DNA of 64,000 nt from Haliscomenobacter sp. (lineage in GTDB: Bacteria > Bacteroidota > Bacteroidia > Chitinophagales > Saprospiraceae). The notes beneath the pieces were generated by a model. The model saw only the letters and a list, made by a program, of their open reading frames with translations. It was not told where the DNA came from and made no database searches. Where the stretch lies: contig JADJHZ010000002.1 in assembly GCA_016707205.1 (NCBI GenBank), positions 434,001-498,000 on the forward strand, in the 5' to 3' direction. Position 1 is the first letter of the stretch, and every line of letters starts with the position of its first letter. Below are positions 34,576 through 43,911 of this stretch, piece by piece. The position numbers and the translations under genes are program-made.

Positions 34576-36156
34576 CTAGATGGTTGAAATATCTTCTGGT
34601 AATACCGGCGTGATAAAATTGGCGTGCGCTTTTTTATGCTGACTCTTTTCGAAAGCCACCCGGATGTTTTTCAAGTGGGCGTGGGCCAGAAACTCATTGA
34701 TGGAATCAACGATATCCTGGTCGATAAATTCGGCGGGACTGACATCAATGATCACCTTGGCGTTCTCGGGAATCTGTTCCAGAGTCTGCTTGACAAGCGG
34801 TTTGTTGAGAAAGGTGACGTCCTTCCGCAGCCGCACGAGATAGTGGTTGTTGCTATCTTTAACTACCAGCAACGCAGAGCGGAAGTTGCTGCGCAGCATA
34901 AAGAAGAGGCCCACCAGAATACCGATAATGATCCCTTCCAGCAGGTCGGTTAAGAGGATGGCGAGGATGGTGATCAAAAAGGGTACGAACTGGTCGAACC
35001 CCTTGGCATAGAATTCTTTAAACAAAGAGATCTTTGCCAGTTTATACCCCACGAAGATCAGTACTGCCGCCAGCGCTGCAAGAGGTATTTTATTGAAAAG
35101 CGAAGGAATCAAAGATACGCAGGCCAGCATCAGCACCCCATGTAATACGGCGGAGGCTTTGGTTTTTCCACCGGAGTTGACGTTGGCGGAGCTCCGGACG
35201 ATAACGGAGGTTACCGGAAGCCCGCCTAATAGCCCCGACAGCATATTTCCAACCCCTTGCGCTTTGAGTTCCCGGTTATTGGGCGTAACCCGCTTCAGTG
35301 GGTCGAGCTTGTCGACCGCCTCAATGCTGAGCAGGGTCTCAAGGCTGGCCACCAACGCAAGGGTAATGGCGGTGGTCCAAACGGCGGCACTACCTATGGC
35401 GCTGAAATCGGGCAGGGTAAAAAACGTCAGGAACTCTTGGGCGTTAGACGCCACCGGAAGCGCTACGAGGTGACTGGATTCAAGGACGAGGGAAGGTTGC
35501 GAACCCATAAAGAACTGATTGAGGACGGTACCAACAATTACCGCTACAAGAGGGCCTGGGATCAGTTGCAGCGCCTTAATGGATTTCATGAACTTCAGTT
35601 CCCACAGAATCAAAATTCCCAGGCAGATCAGCCCGATGATCACGGCCCCAGGCTCGATGTAGTTCAGCGCCTTGAAAATTTCTGAAAACGTATTTTCCGA
35701 ATCCGGCTGAATGAACGCCTCGTCGCCCTCGAAATCGGCATCGTATCCAACCAGGTGAGGCAACTGTTTCAGAATCAGAATAATACCGATGGCGGCCAGC
35801 ATCCCTTTGATTACGGAGTTGGGAACGAAATCCCCCAAAACGCCTGCCCGGAGATATCCAAAAACAATCTGAAGTATCCCGGCCAAAACAACCGACACCA
35901 GGAAAACTTCATACGTCCCCGCTTTGACGATCCCTGCCGCCACAATGACGGTAAGGCCGGCAGCGGGACCCGACACGCTGAGGTGGGAGCCGCTTAGCAA
36001 GCCAATCACAATCCCTCCCACAATGCCGGCAATAATCCCGGAGAACAGGGGCGCGCTCGACCCCAGCGCAATGCCAAGACACAAGGGGAGGGCAACCAGT
36101 AAAACGACAATGGACGCCGGAAAATCGGAACCCAGGTTGCGGAAAAATGATTTCAT
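34576..36156 (-). CDS. SulP-family anion transporter with STAS domain
   Basis: A 526-residue inner-membrane transporter with about 12-14 transmembrane helices, beginning FPASIVVLLVALPLCLGIALGSSAPLFSG and carrying the SulP blocks (VSGPAAGLTVIVAAG, GMLAAIGIILILKQLPH, LPVTSVIVRSSANVNSG). The cytoplasmic end is a STAS domain (about 430-520, VIIDVSPAEFIDQDIVDSINEFL); the position often held by a phosphorylatable Ser is S-P-A here. SulP proteins carry sulfate, bicarbonate or other anions. The adjacent carbonic anhydrase gene argues for bicarbonate, but no substrate residue proves this. Confidence 0.92.
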   Translation of the reverse strand: MKSFFRNLGSDFPASIVVLLVALPLCLGIALGSSAPLFSGIIAGIVGGIVIGLLSGSHLSVSGPAAGLTVIVAAGIVKAGTYEVFLVSVVLAGILQIVFGYLRAGVLGDFVPNSVIKGMLAAIGIILILKQLPHLVGYDADFEGDEAFIQPDSENTFSEIFKALNYIEPGAVIIGLICLGILILWELKFMKSIKALQLIPGPLVAVIVGTVLNQFFMGSQPSLVLESSHLVALPVASNAQEFLTFFTLPDFSAIGSAAVWTTAITLALVASLETLLSIEAVDKLDPLKRVTPNNRELKAQGVGNMLSGLLGGLPVTSVIVRSSANVNSGGKTKASAVLHGVLMLACVSLIPSLFNKIPLAALAAVLIFVGYKLAKISLFKEFYAKGFDQFVPFLITILAILLTDLLEGIIIGILVGLFFMLRSNFRSALLVVKDSNNHYLVRLRKDVTFLNKPLVKQTLEQIPENAKVIIDVSPAEFIDQDIVDSINEFLAHAHLKNIRVAFEKSQHKKAHANFITPVLPEDISTI

Positions 36157-36182
36157 AGTTTAAACTTTAGACTTTAGGTGTT

Positions 36183-36279
36183 AGACGTTAGACTTAAGAT
36201 AAGACCGATAAGGGGGGAATCAAAGCGGTTTAAATGAGGTGAAATCCCGCTTTGGCTGTCGTTCTAATTCCTAACGTCT
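36183..36279. repeat. Nested intergenic inverted repeat upstream of the SulP gene
   Basis: Outer arms AGACGTTAG (36183-36191) and CTAACGTCT (36271-36279), inner arms CAAAGCGG (36221-36228) and CCGCTTTG (36247-36254). The outer word also occurs in the 13245-13383 cluster. It lies 27 bases upstream of the SulP start and may form its leader. The rest of the gap 36157-36475 holds only the terminator below. Confidence 0.55.
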
Positions 36280-36386
36280 TACGTTCAAACAATTGAGTGT
36301 TGCAGAATAAAAAAAGCGTTTTTTTTCAGTTTTCTTCTTGCAGCCTGCCCACGGCTAGTAGGTCTTCCGGAGAGGACAAGAATAGC

Positions 36387-36429
36387 AAAAAAACCTTCGG
36401 CTTAACTCCAACGCGTTGGGTAAGGGTTT
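36387..36429 (-). terminator. Rho-independent terminator of the secreted protein gene
   Basis: Read on the minus strand: a stem centred on the palindrome CCAACGCGTTGG (36408-36419), flanked by AAACC/GGTTT pairs (36391-36395, 36425-36429) and followed by seven T. It sits about 47 bases past the stop at 36476. Confidence 0.6.
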
Positions 36430-36475
36430 GTTCGCTAATCTCGAAAAAAAGTAGGTTGTAGCGGAAGAAATTTCT

Positions 36476-37663
36476 TTAAGGGCAATTCGATGTCGGTTGA
36501 ATAAAATAGCGCTGCCCGTTCAATCCGATTTCATTAGCTGCCTGCCTTGCGGAGAGCGGGTATTCCTGTAAGGTTCCGGAATCAAAAAAAAGCTGGAGCA
36601 CAGGCTGGGTTCCCCGGGCGACGATCTTCCAGGTTCCGCTATTGGCATCCTGGCCAGCATAGGAAAATTGGGAAAAACCGCCCGACATATAGGAGGAATT
36701 GCTGTAGTATTCGAAGCGGCCGGAAGGGCAAAGATCTATGGTAATCTTGTCGGATGATCCGTTTCCGGTTTGGAGGAAAAGTAGTTGCTTGCCGCTAACG
36801 CGCTGTTTCCATTGCTGGGCCAGCGGAGAAACCTGAGGCTTCTGAAACTGGACGCTGTTGGCTATGGTTTTTATCGCCGTAGTGATTTGGGTGGAATAAT
36901 CCGTCTGCGCCCCGCTTCCGACCACCGACACGCCCCCGCCGTGAGGGGAAACCATGGAAACCATTTCAATAACGATAGACTGCCCCTGTGACTGGCCATC
37001 GTAGCGAATGAAAAGGCTATTGGCGCCATAAGCGGCAACGGTAGCCCGCAAGAACGTATTCGATTCGGTATCCTGGATATCAAAGACATTCCTTCGGATT
37101 TCTTCCAGGGAGGAATAATTGTGCGGTGCAAGGCCAATTTGGGCGTTGAGGCCCGCCTTTTTGATTATATAACTTCCGTTTTCCTGAGTTTGGGTCCAGG
37201 AAGCCGGCAGTTGAAAACTAAATCCGCTGGAAGGGTCGCCGACGCGGGCGCCAATGGCTCCCGGCGCTTGGTTGGAAGCCTGAGCTACCGAAGCAGTGGA
37301 TTTAGTTTCCGCAGCGGCTGCGGGGGAGGCCGAAGTGCGTTCGACATCAATAGATACGCCTTCGCTGGTTACGTAATAGACGCCGCCCACTTTGGCAAGG
37401 GAAAAGGCAATGGCATTCCCTTCAAAGGTATATTCGCCGGACAGCATCCCCAAAAGCTTAAACCCGGTAAACGGATAACGCGTGCCCTGATAGTCGAAAA
37501 AGCCCTTGTAAAGGCCGTCTTGCGGCGGGGATACCGACAACCCAAGCCCGGCCTGTTTGTTGGAGAAGGTTCCTACGAGAGGGTCTCCAGTTCCGGTTTG
37601 TCCATGGACCGAGGATACGGTAAATAGGGCGGAACATAGGGCGAAAAAGACCAATTTTTTCAT
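36476..37663 (-). CDS. Secreted protein of unknown function
   Basis: A 395-residue exported protein: signal peptide KKLVFFALCSALFTVSSVHGQ, a beta-rich N-terminal domain (about 25-110, DPLVGTFSNKQAGLGLSVSP to YYVTSEGVSIDV), an alanine/serine-rich linker, a central domain (FSFQLPASWTQTQENGSYII to SIVIEMVSMVSPHGGG) that resembles the PsbP/MOG1-like folds seen in proteins tested for post-heat stability, and a C-terminal lipocalin-like strand set (LCPSGRFEYYSNSSYMSGG, WKIVARGTQPVLQLFF). I cannot name a family. The frame extends to 37711, but ATG 37663 is the signal-peptide start. Confidence 0.7.
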   Translation of the reverse strand: MKKLVFFALCSALFTVSSVHGQTGTGDPLVGTFSNKQAGLGLSVSPPQDGLYKGFFDYQGTRYPFTGFKLLGMLSGEYTFEGNAIAFSLAKVGGVYYVTSEGVSIDVERTSASPAAAAETKSTASVAQASNQAPGAIGARVGDPSSGFSFQLPASWTQTQENGSYIIKKAGLNAQIGLAPHNYSSLEEIRRNVFDIQDTESNTFLRATVAAYGANSLFIRYDGQSQGQSIVIEMVSMVSPHGGGVSVVGSGAQTDYSTQITTAIKTIANSVQFQKPQVSPLAQQWKQRVSGKQLLFLQTGNGSSDKITIDLCPSGRFEYYSNSSYMSGGFSQFSYAGQDANSGTWKIVARGTQPVLQLFFDSGTLQEYPLSARQAANEIGLNGQRYFIQPTSNCP

Positions 37664-37760
37664 GGAGGTAAATTTTAGGGAGTTCTGGGAATTAAACGTG
37701 CTTTCTTCCAACGAACAAACAACCTCAAAAACGTAAGGAGTTTGAACGTTTTAAAAAGAA

Positions 37761-38921
37761 TTAACGTAAACGCAGCGCCTGTTCCAGGTCCTGAATCAGG
37801 TAGCCTGGGTCTTCCTGTCCCACATAAAGGCGCAACATGCGGTGGTCGGGGTTTCCAGGCTCGAATTCCTCCTCCCGGATGCCGGCACATTTGGGTAAGA
37901 TTAAGCTTTCATGTCCGCCCCAGCTAACGGCCATGAGGATATGGCGAAGGCCTTCACAAAACCGGACGATCTCCTGCCGGCTTTGGGCATGCAGATAGAA
38001 ACTGACCAACCCGCAGGCGCCTGACATTTGGAGGGAGGCCAGCTCGTATTGGGGGAACGTGCTGTCCAGAGGGAAAAGCACCCGCTCGACCCGGGGGTGT
38101 TCGTTCAGAAAACGGACTACTTCTCTCGTGGTTCGGACGCACCGTTCCAGCCGGGCAGGCAACGTGCGCAACCCCCGGATGAGCAGCCATGCGTTGAACG
38201 GTTGAATACCGCTACCGATATTCAGGTATTCGCTGTCGAAAATCTTTTTGATCATGGCTTTGCTGCCGCTCAGCACCCCGGCCACCGTATCGCTATGCCC
38301 TCCGATATATTTCGTGGCGCTCTGAAGAACAAGATCAATACCCATTTCGATAGGCCTCTGAAAGAGAGGCGTACAATAGCTGTTGTCGCAAATGGTAAGG
38401 ATGCTTTTTTCTTTTGCCAACCGGGCAATAGCCCGAAGGTCCTGGATTTCAAAAGACCAACTGGAGGGGCTTTCGAGGTAGATCAGGGCAGTATTGGGTT
38501 GGATAGCAGCGGCCACCTGCGCGGTATCCCGCCCGTCGGCATACGTCGTATGAACCTGAAATCTGGGTAAAATGACCTCAAACATCCGGTGGGCCCACGT
38601 GTAGGGATTGCGAACGCTTACGATGTGATCTCCGCTTTTAACATTGGCCAGAATAGAGGCGAAAATAGCCGAAGCACCGCTGTTAAATACCAGGGCATCT
38701 TCTGCGCCATCCAGGGCGGCCAGCTTTTTTCGAAGGATATCCACAGTGGGGTTGAGTCCGCGGCTATAAAGGTATCCACTGTATTCATCCTCGAAAAGGC
38801 CATACAGGTCGTCTACCCTATTTGCCTTGAAGTTGCTGGTCTGGACGATCGGCGGGGAAATGGCGTTGAAATATAAGTCGCGTTCTTCTCCAAGTTCGTT
38901 TAGAATAAAGGAGAGGTCCAT
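37761..38921 (-). CDS. Cys/Met-metabolism PLP enzyme (cystathionine gamma-synthase/beta-lyase type)
   Basis: A 386-residue fold-type I PLP enzyme of the trans-sulfuration family. The Schiff-base lysine is K204 in LQSATKYIGGHSD, the cofactor Asp is D179 in ICDNSYCTPLFQRP, and substrate-site residues occur in YLYSRGLNPTV. Family members make or split cystathionine, or degrade methionine; the sequence alone does not decide. The gene lies one base after the stop of an amino-acid permease gene, so it may act on an imported amino acid. ATG 38921 is chosen because the longer frame runs into that permease. Confidence 0.9.
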   Translation of the reverse strand: MDLSFILNELGEERDLYFNAISPPIVQTSNFKANRVDDLYGLFEDEYSGYLYSRGLNPTVDILRKKLAALDGAEDALVFNSGASAIFASILANVKSGDHIVSVRNPYTWAHRMFEVILPRFQVHTTYADGRDTAQVAAAIQPNTALIYLESPSSWSFEIQDLRAIARLAKEKSILTICDNSYCTPLFQRPIEMGIDLVLQSATKYIGGHSDTVAGVLSGSKAMIKKIFDSEYLNIGSGIQPFNAWLLIRGLRTLPARLERCVRTTREVVRFLNEHPRVERVLFPLDSTFPQYELASLQMSGACGLVSFYLHAQSRQEIVRFCEGLRHILMAVSWGGHESLILPKCAGIREEEFEPGNPDHRMLRLYVGQEDPGYLIQDLEQALRLR

Positions 38922-38922
38922 G

Positions 38923-40257
38923 TCATTTTTTCTTGTGGTAAAAGAAGAAATATATGGCCAGGAAAAACAACAGCAAAGCCGTTCCCAAAGCAGCGGACAG
39001 CGGGCTTTTGACAACGACGGCAATCGCCACGGCCCCGTAGCCGGCAACAAAGATAGCGGCGAGCATTGGGGTAAATCGCTTTAGCTTGCTGGTGACGGCC
39101 GCATCGCCTTCCCCTCGTTTTCGGAGAATAAAAATAGTGGCCGCAGAAGTGCACATGCCAATGCTGTCGAGAAACATCGTAAACCCAAGAATCTTGTCGA
39201 TGCCCCGCCCAATGAATACGACCAGTATAGTGGCCAGGGCAAAGGTAGTTAGCCCGGGGATCATAGCACCTGTGCGGGGGTGCCTCCATCCAAAGATTTT
39301 TGGGAATACCCCGTCCTCGCTCATGGCAAACATCATCCGGGGGTTGGTCATCAGAAGAATATTGACGTAAGACAAAACGGAAAGGAACATGAGTACGTCA
39401 AAAACCTTGGCGCCAGCCAGGCCAAACCAGGCCTCGCAAAGCAAGGCCCCAATAGCCGAGGCATTTTTCATTTCCTCAAAACCTATCACGCGGGTGTACG
39501 TATAATTGAGCGCCAGGTAAGCCACAAGGATAATACCTAACCCAAAAATGACCCCTTTTTGCAGAACATGCCCTGATTTCAACTCGCTTCCAAAATTGAT
39601 GGCATGCTGGTACCCTCCATAGATAAAGGATACAGTAATCAGGCTTGCCATCAGCAAAAACAAGCCGTTATGCCCATTATACGTGTACAGCGGGCTTTCT
39701 TCGTACCCGTGAGGCGCTACCTGCACGCCGGCAAAAAGAGAGGACACCAGTAATACGACCAGGCCGATTTTCAATACCGTCAGAAAATTCTGGGTACGAC
39801 TGCTGGTGCGAAGGCCGAGGATATTTACGCCATAAAATAGCGCTACGCCCACGATACCCACCGTGGTGTTGAATACAGGGCCTGCCGGCTTGCCGAAAAG
39901 CAGATCGCTCGCAAAATCCGCTCCAACCAGCACCACAATCGCCAGAGATGCGGCATTGCACACGAGAATCAGGGCGTTAATCGTGAAACCAACTGCAGGA
40001 TGGTAGCAGTGCGCAAACACCTTATAATACCCTCCCATGACGGGCATCCGGGTACCAATCTCCGCATAGGTCAGCGCGCCAAATAATGCCACCACCCCAC
40101 CTACCATCCAGGCGCCAAAGAAAATGGCTTCCGTGCCGGAAGTGGCGGCAATCAAGGCGGGAATCTTGAAAATGCCCATTCCCATGACCAGGCTGATCAC
40201 GATCATCGTGACGGAGAACAATCCCAGGGTGTGCGGTGCGGCAGATTCTTTGGACAT
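38923..40257 (-). CDS. APC-family amino acid permease
   Basis: A 444-residue inner-membrane transporter with 12 predicted helices. The N-terminal helix carries the APC glycine-rich unwound segment (MIVISLVMGMGIFKIPALIAA), and the second helix follows with GAWMVGGVVALFGALTYAEIGTRMPVMGGYYKVF, where YAEIGTRMPxxGG is a family signature. Substrate not determinable. It is directly upstream of the PLP enzyme and likely transcribed with it. No riboswitch-like leader was seen in the 80-base gap to the preceding gene. Confidence 0.92.
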   Translation of the reverse strand: MSKESAAPHTLGLFSVTMIVISLVMGMGIFKIPALIAATSGTEAIFFGAWMVGGVVALFGALTYAEIGTRMPVMGGYYKVFAHCYHPAVGFTINALILVCNAASLAIVVLVGADFASDLLFGKPAGPVFNTTVGIVGVALFYGVNILGLRTSSRTQNFLTVLKIGLVVLLVSSLFAGVQVAPHGYEESPLYTYNGHNGLFLLMASLITVSFIYGGYQHAINFGSELKSGHVLQKGVIFGLGIILVAYLALNYTYTRVIGFEEMKNASAIGALLCEAWFGLAGAKVFDVLMFLSVLSYVNILLMTNPRMMFAMSEDGVFPKIFGWRHPRTGAMIPGLTTFALATILVVFIGRGIDKILGFTMFLDSIGMCTSAATIFILRKRGEGDAAVTSKLKRFTPMLAAIFVAGYGAVAIAVVVKSPLSAALGTALLLFFLAIYFFFYHKKK

Positions 40258-40337
40258 TGGCTCAGGCGTTTTGTTCCAGCATATTTGTCCAAAGAAAGGG
40301 AAAATTTTGAAAACATGCTTTTCAAAAAAGCAGTCCC

Positions 40338-41645
40338 CTACTCCTTGACAAACCGGGCGATATACAAGGCGTCCTCTGTACGAGCCCGAATCGCGTACAA
40401 ACCCCTGGACAAGCCCGCAACCGGGATAGCTCGGGCCCCAGATAATTGGCGGACCAATTTTCCCTGCATATCAAAAATCCGAACTTCGATCGCTTCTGCC
40501 TGTCCGGGCAAATCCAGATGCAGGACGCCGGAAACGGGGTTTGGATATACGTTCAGCGGAGAAGGCAGATCTGCCTGGCGCACGGGAGTGGATTTACAAA
40601 GCACCGAATTGAGGTTATCCCAGAGCTGATCGTCAAAATTGGACAATGCCAGCAAGGAAAGGCCAGCGCTCTCTCCCATACGCACCACGACGAGGTTGGA
40701 GGAAGGCACCACGTATACTTTCTGGTCGTTTTTGCCCAGGCCGGCGATCATATCTTTCGGGGCATTAGGGACGATGCTTCCATTGAATACGATCTGCGTG
40801 CCGGGGAGCATGTGGTTTTTGTACCCGTTGAGCCACCAGAGATAGCCATAGGAATTGTTGATCGACTGGGAAGGGGTGGCCATTTGCCGAAAGTAGGCCG
40901 CGTCGCGCAGCAACGTATCCCGATTCCAGACGCCTTTGTTCAGGATCAGCAAGCCAAAGCGCGCCATGCTCCGGGCGTTACTAAAATACACGTTGTTATA
41001 GCCGTCTTTAAACCAAGCTCCGTTCATCCCGATCCGGTCGCGAAGGCGGCTTGCAGTAAATACGTTGATGTCCTTTTTGCTGGCGCTTTCCAAAACATTT
41101 TCCAGCAGCGTATACGGGGCATTGTGGTAGGCCCAGCGCGTTCCTGCATCCGCTTTGTAGATCAGGCAGGCAGGCACGGTACAGTAGGGGTCGGCCACCT
41201 TGTCGTCGAGGCCGGAGGTCATGGTGAGCTCGTTCCAGATGGTAATGTTGTCCTCTTTGCCGGCAGGCAGGGAAGTCCATCCTTTGCCCAGGTATTTGGA
41301 GGTGGCGTCGGAGACCTTCAGCAGCCCTTCTTCCTGAGCCTGGCCTACCAGAAATGCGGTAAGGGTTTTGCCTGCCGATGCCCAATACCAGATGCTGTCG
41401 CGGGTGAATTGGTCGAAGTATTTTTCCAAAACGATCTTGCCGTCTTTCAGGACGATAAAGGCTTTGGTGTTTTTTTGATCCAGGAAGCGGTATAGGGAAT
41501 CGATCTGATCGGTACACCAGCCGAGGGAGGCGGGAGAAACGGTTTCCCAGGTAGAACCGGTGAGGGGAGGGAAATAAAAATTCTGTGCCCCGCCGGGAGA
41601 AATAGACAGCCCCAGGGCGCAAATCAGCAGGAAAAAAGATCGCAT
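40338..41645 (-). CDS. Serine hydrolase with type IX secretion sorting domain
   Basis: A 435-residue exported enzyme of the beta-lactamase fold: signal peptide SFFLLICALGLSISPGGAQ, nucleophile motif S90-A-G-K93 in YWASAGKTLTAFLV, the YxN motif in WAYHNAPYTLLENVLE, and a C-terminal domain (about 355-435) with the T9SS type A hallmarks LNVYPNPVSGVLHLDLP, VRIFDMQGKLVRQL, GLYAIRA and a short basic end. It should be carried to the cell surface by the type IX system. A longer frame starts at 41684, but ATG 41645 fits the signal. Substrate unknown. Confidence 0.92.
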   Translation of the reverse strand: MRSFFLLICALGLSISPGGAQNFYFPPLTGSTWETVSPASLGWCTDQIDSLYRFLDQKNTKAFIVLKDGKIVLEKYFDQFTRDSIWYWASAGKTLTAFLVGQAQEEGLLKVSDATSKYLGKGWTSLPAGKEDNITIWNELTMTSGLDDKVADPYCTVPACLIYKADAGTRWAYHNAPYTLLENVLESASKKDINVFTASRLRDRIGMNGAWFKDGYNNVYFSNARSMARFGLLILNKGVWNRDTLLRDAAYFRQMATPSQSINNSYGYLWWLNGYKNHMLPGTQIVFNGSIVPNAPKDMIAGLGKNDQKVYVVPSSNLVVVRMGESAGLSLLALSNFDDQLWDNLNSVLCKSTPVRQADLPSPLNVYPNPVSGVLHLDLPGQAEAIEVRIFDMQGKLVRQLSGARAIPVAGLSRGLYAIRARTEDALYIARFVKE

Positions 41646-41697
41646 GGGAATGAGTTTAGGATCATGCGGGTTTAGACTGGGCAAGGGAGAAAAGGTT

Positions 41698-41725
41698 TAA
41701 AGAGGGGATTTATGCCCCCTCTTTA
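41698..41725 (-). terminator. Rho-independent terminator of the S9 peptidase gene
   Basis: A perfect 10-bp stem TAAAGAGGGG (41698-41707) with CCCCTCTTTA (41716-41725), ten bases past the S9 peptidase stop. On the minus strand it is followed by AACCTTTTTC. The T-rich flank on the other side could allow action in both directions. Confidence 0.65.
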
Positions 41726-41735
41726 GCCTTTTTAT

Positions 41736-43739
41736 TTATGGTTTTGCCATGAGGTATTGTTCAAACCACTTGCCCATGCGCTTGTACCGGTCTTCCTGAT
41801 AACTTGGAACGTTGATGCCGTGAAACTGTCCAGGGTAGATCACAAATTCCGTGGGCACGCCGAGGGAACGCAAGGCCTGATACATCTGCTCGCTCCCGGC
41901 TGCGGGCACGTTGAAATCTTTTTCCCCCACCATATAGAGGGTGGGTGTTTTGATCTTTTCTACGTTCAGGAAAGGATAGGAAACCTTAAGCCATTTGTCC
42001 AGGTTTTTCCAGGGAACTCCGAGTTCGGTTTCGTACTGATTAACGTATTGGTCGGTTCCATACATCGAAAGTTGTAGAGCGCTTCCTGCCCCGCTGAAAG
42101 CCGCCTTAAACCGCGAATCGGTTGCGGTGGTATAATCCGTCAGGATACCTCCATAGCTCCAGCCCCCGATGCCCATTTTATCCGGATCGGCAATGCCATT
42201 GGCTACGAGGTAATCTGCTGCTCCAAGAATGTCGGCTACTTCTTTGTGGCCCCAATCGGCGTAAATCGCCTTGCAAAAATCGAGACCGCGTCCGTTGCTT
42301 CCTCTATAATTTACCGCCACTGCGGCAAAACCTTGAGCGGCTAATAGCTGCCGCGTCAGATCAAAGCTAAACTCGTCCTGGGCAACCGGCCCTCCATGGA
42401 TGTAAAGCACGGTGGGAAGCTTCTGTCCTTTTGGGGTGTTTGCCGGACGATACAGGATATTTCCCACTTCCGTGCCATCGTTGCTTTTCGATCGGAACCC
42501 TTCCACGTTGGCAAGTTGCAGGGGCTCCAGGAATGGATCGTGCACTTTGGTGATCCGGCGCAACGCGCCGCTTTCGAGCGCGTGGATTTCTGAGGGAAGC
42601 AGCGGGTTGCTCATCATGACCATCCATTGCCCGTTTTTGTGCAGTTCCAGGGCAGAAAAACTCCGGTCTCCTCCGATCAATTTGGACATCGAACCGCCAG
42701 CGGCGGGAAACAGGCCTACGTAGCGTTGCCGGTCGTCGCTCACCAGCGCGGCGATGGATTTGCTGTCCTTACTCCAGCGGGGAGTCGAAACGGGCCGGTC
42801 AAGCGTGGCGGAGAGCAGCTTGGGTTCTCCGCCTTCGGCGGGCACGACGGCTAGCAGGCTTTGGTCGTACATCATCCAATCGGCGTCAGACGAGGAGCGC
42901 AAATAAGCAATGCGCGTGCCGTCCGGGCTCCATTGAGGAGCATCGTCCTCTCCTTTCCAGGAGGTGATTTGCCGGGGTTGGGCGCCTGCTTTGGCTTCAA
43001 CGACAAAAATATCGGTATTGCTGTTGCGATCCGGATCGGGGGTTCGGTTGCTGACAAAAGCGATGGATTTCCCATCGGGGGACCATACCGGGTCGTTGTG
43101 GTTAAAATTGCCGCGGGTAAGGGTATCCAGCTTTTTGCTGTTGATATCGAAAAGGTAAATATGAGAGTACCGGTCTATAGCCGTGATATACCCGGCGCCG
43201 TCTCGTTTGAATTGGTATTTGTTGATGACCATGGGCTTGGCAGTTCCGGGAGACTCCGCAGGCTTTTCGTCGGGGTCCGGATCGCGGATGATGAGGGCCA
43301 GCTTTTTACCGTCGGGCGCCCAGGAATAGTCGCTTACTCCGGCTTTGATATCCGTCAGTTTAACGGCTTCTCCTCCTCTGCGGTCCAGGAGCCAGACTTG
43401 CGTACTTTTGGCGCCTTGTCGGGAGGAAAGAAACGAGAGGTATTTTCCATCCGGGCTCCACAACGGGCTGCTTTCCCCGTCCGGGCTGTTGGTGAGTTGG
43501 ACGGACTGAGAACCATCCCAGCTGACCATCCAAAGATCGGTATTGCGTTTGTCTTTGGCGCTGTCGACGGAGCTAAGCGCGTAGGCCACCCAATGCCCGT
43601 CAGGAGAAACCTGAGGGGAGCCAATGGATTGCAGCCGGTAAACGTCGGAAGGCTGAAGGGGGCGTTTGGAAGCCGGCTGCGCCAAAACGGCGGAGGCGCT
43701 TAGTCCGATAAAAACGAGAAGGAGAGCAGTGTTTTTCAT
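41736..43739 (-). CDS. Exported S9-family peptidase (prolyl oligopeptidase/acylaminoacyl type)
   Basis: A 667-residue exported serine peptidase: signal peptide LLLVFIGLSASAVLAQ, an N-terminal WD40-like beta-propeller (PQVSPDGHWVAYAL, SPLWSPDGKYLSFLS, PVWSPDGKSIAFVS, PQWSPDGTRIAYLR), then an alpha/beta hydrolase domain with the nucleophile Ser near 527 (IGGWSYGG), Asp in GEKDFNVP, and His in YPGQFHGINVP. It trims peptides in the periplasm or at the surface. Length is normal. Followed by a strong terminator. Confidence 0.93.
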   Translation of the reverse strand: MKNTALLLVFIGLSASAVLAQPASKRPLQPSDVYRLQSIGSPQVSPDGHWVAYALSSVDSAKDKRNTDLWMVSWDGSQSVQLTNSPDGESSPLWSPDGKYLSFLSSRQGAKSTQVWLLDRRGGEAVKLTDIKAGVSDYSWAPDGKKLALIIRDPDPDEKPAESPGTAKPMVINKYQFKRDGAGYITAIDRYSHIYLFDINSKKLDTLTRGNFNHNDPVWSPDGKSIAFVSNRTPDPDRNSNTDIFVVEAKAGAQPRQITSWKGEDDAPQWSPDGTRIAYLRSSSDADWMMYDQSLLAVVPAEGGEPKLLSATLDRPVSTPRWSKDSKSIAALVSDDRQRYVGLFPAAGGSMSKLIGGDRSFSALELHKNGQWMVMMSNPLLPSEIHALESGALRRITKVHDPFLEPLQLANVEGFRSKSNDGTEVGNILYRPANTPKGQKLPTVLYIHGGPVAQDEFSFDLTRQLLAAQGFAAVAVNYRGSNGRGLDFCKAIYADWGHKEVADILGAADYLVANGIADPDKMGIGGWSYGGILTDYTTATDSRFKAAFSGAGSALQLSMYGTDQYVNQYETELGVPWKNLDKWLKVSYPFLNVEKIKTPTLYMVGEKDFNVPAAGSEQMYQALRSLGVPTEFVIYPGQFHGINVPSYQEDRYKRMGKWFEQYLMAKP

Positions 43740-43911
43740 TTTTTCACGTTTAGTATAAGAAAGTGGTCTGCATTGGTTAAGGCATGGCTGAAGTTAGTAA
43801 ATGTGCGGAAAAAACTACCGCTCGCGGCATAGAAAAAGCAAAATCCGGGCATCGGACGCCCGGCCGAAGAAAAAAAATCCGCCGGTATTTCAAAGCCCGA
43901 TAAATTCCTTT

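Noticed and set aside
36157..36475. Possible tRNA or small RNA gene
   Set aside because: No cloverleaf or T-loop signature; the structure is explained by inverted repeats and a terminator.
40258..40337. Possible SAM or other riboswitch before the permease/PLP enzyme genes
   Set aside because: The gap is only 80 bases and shows no recognisable aptamer core.
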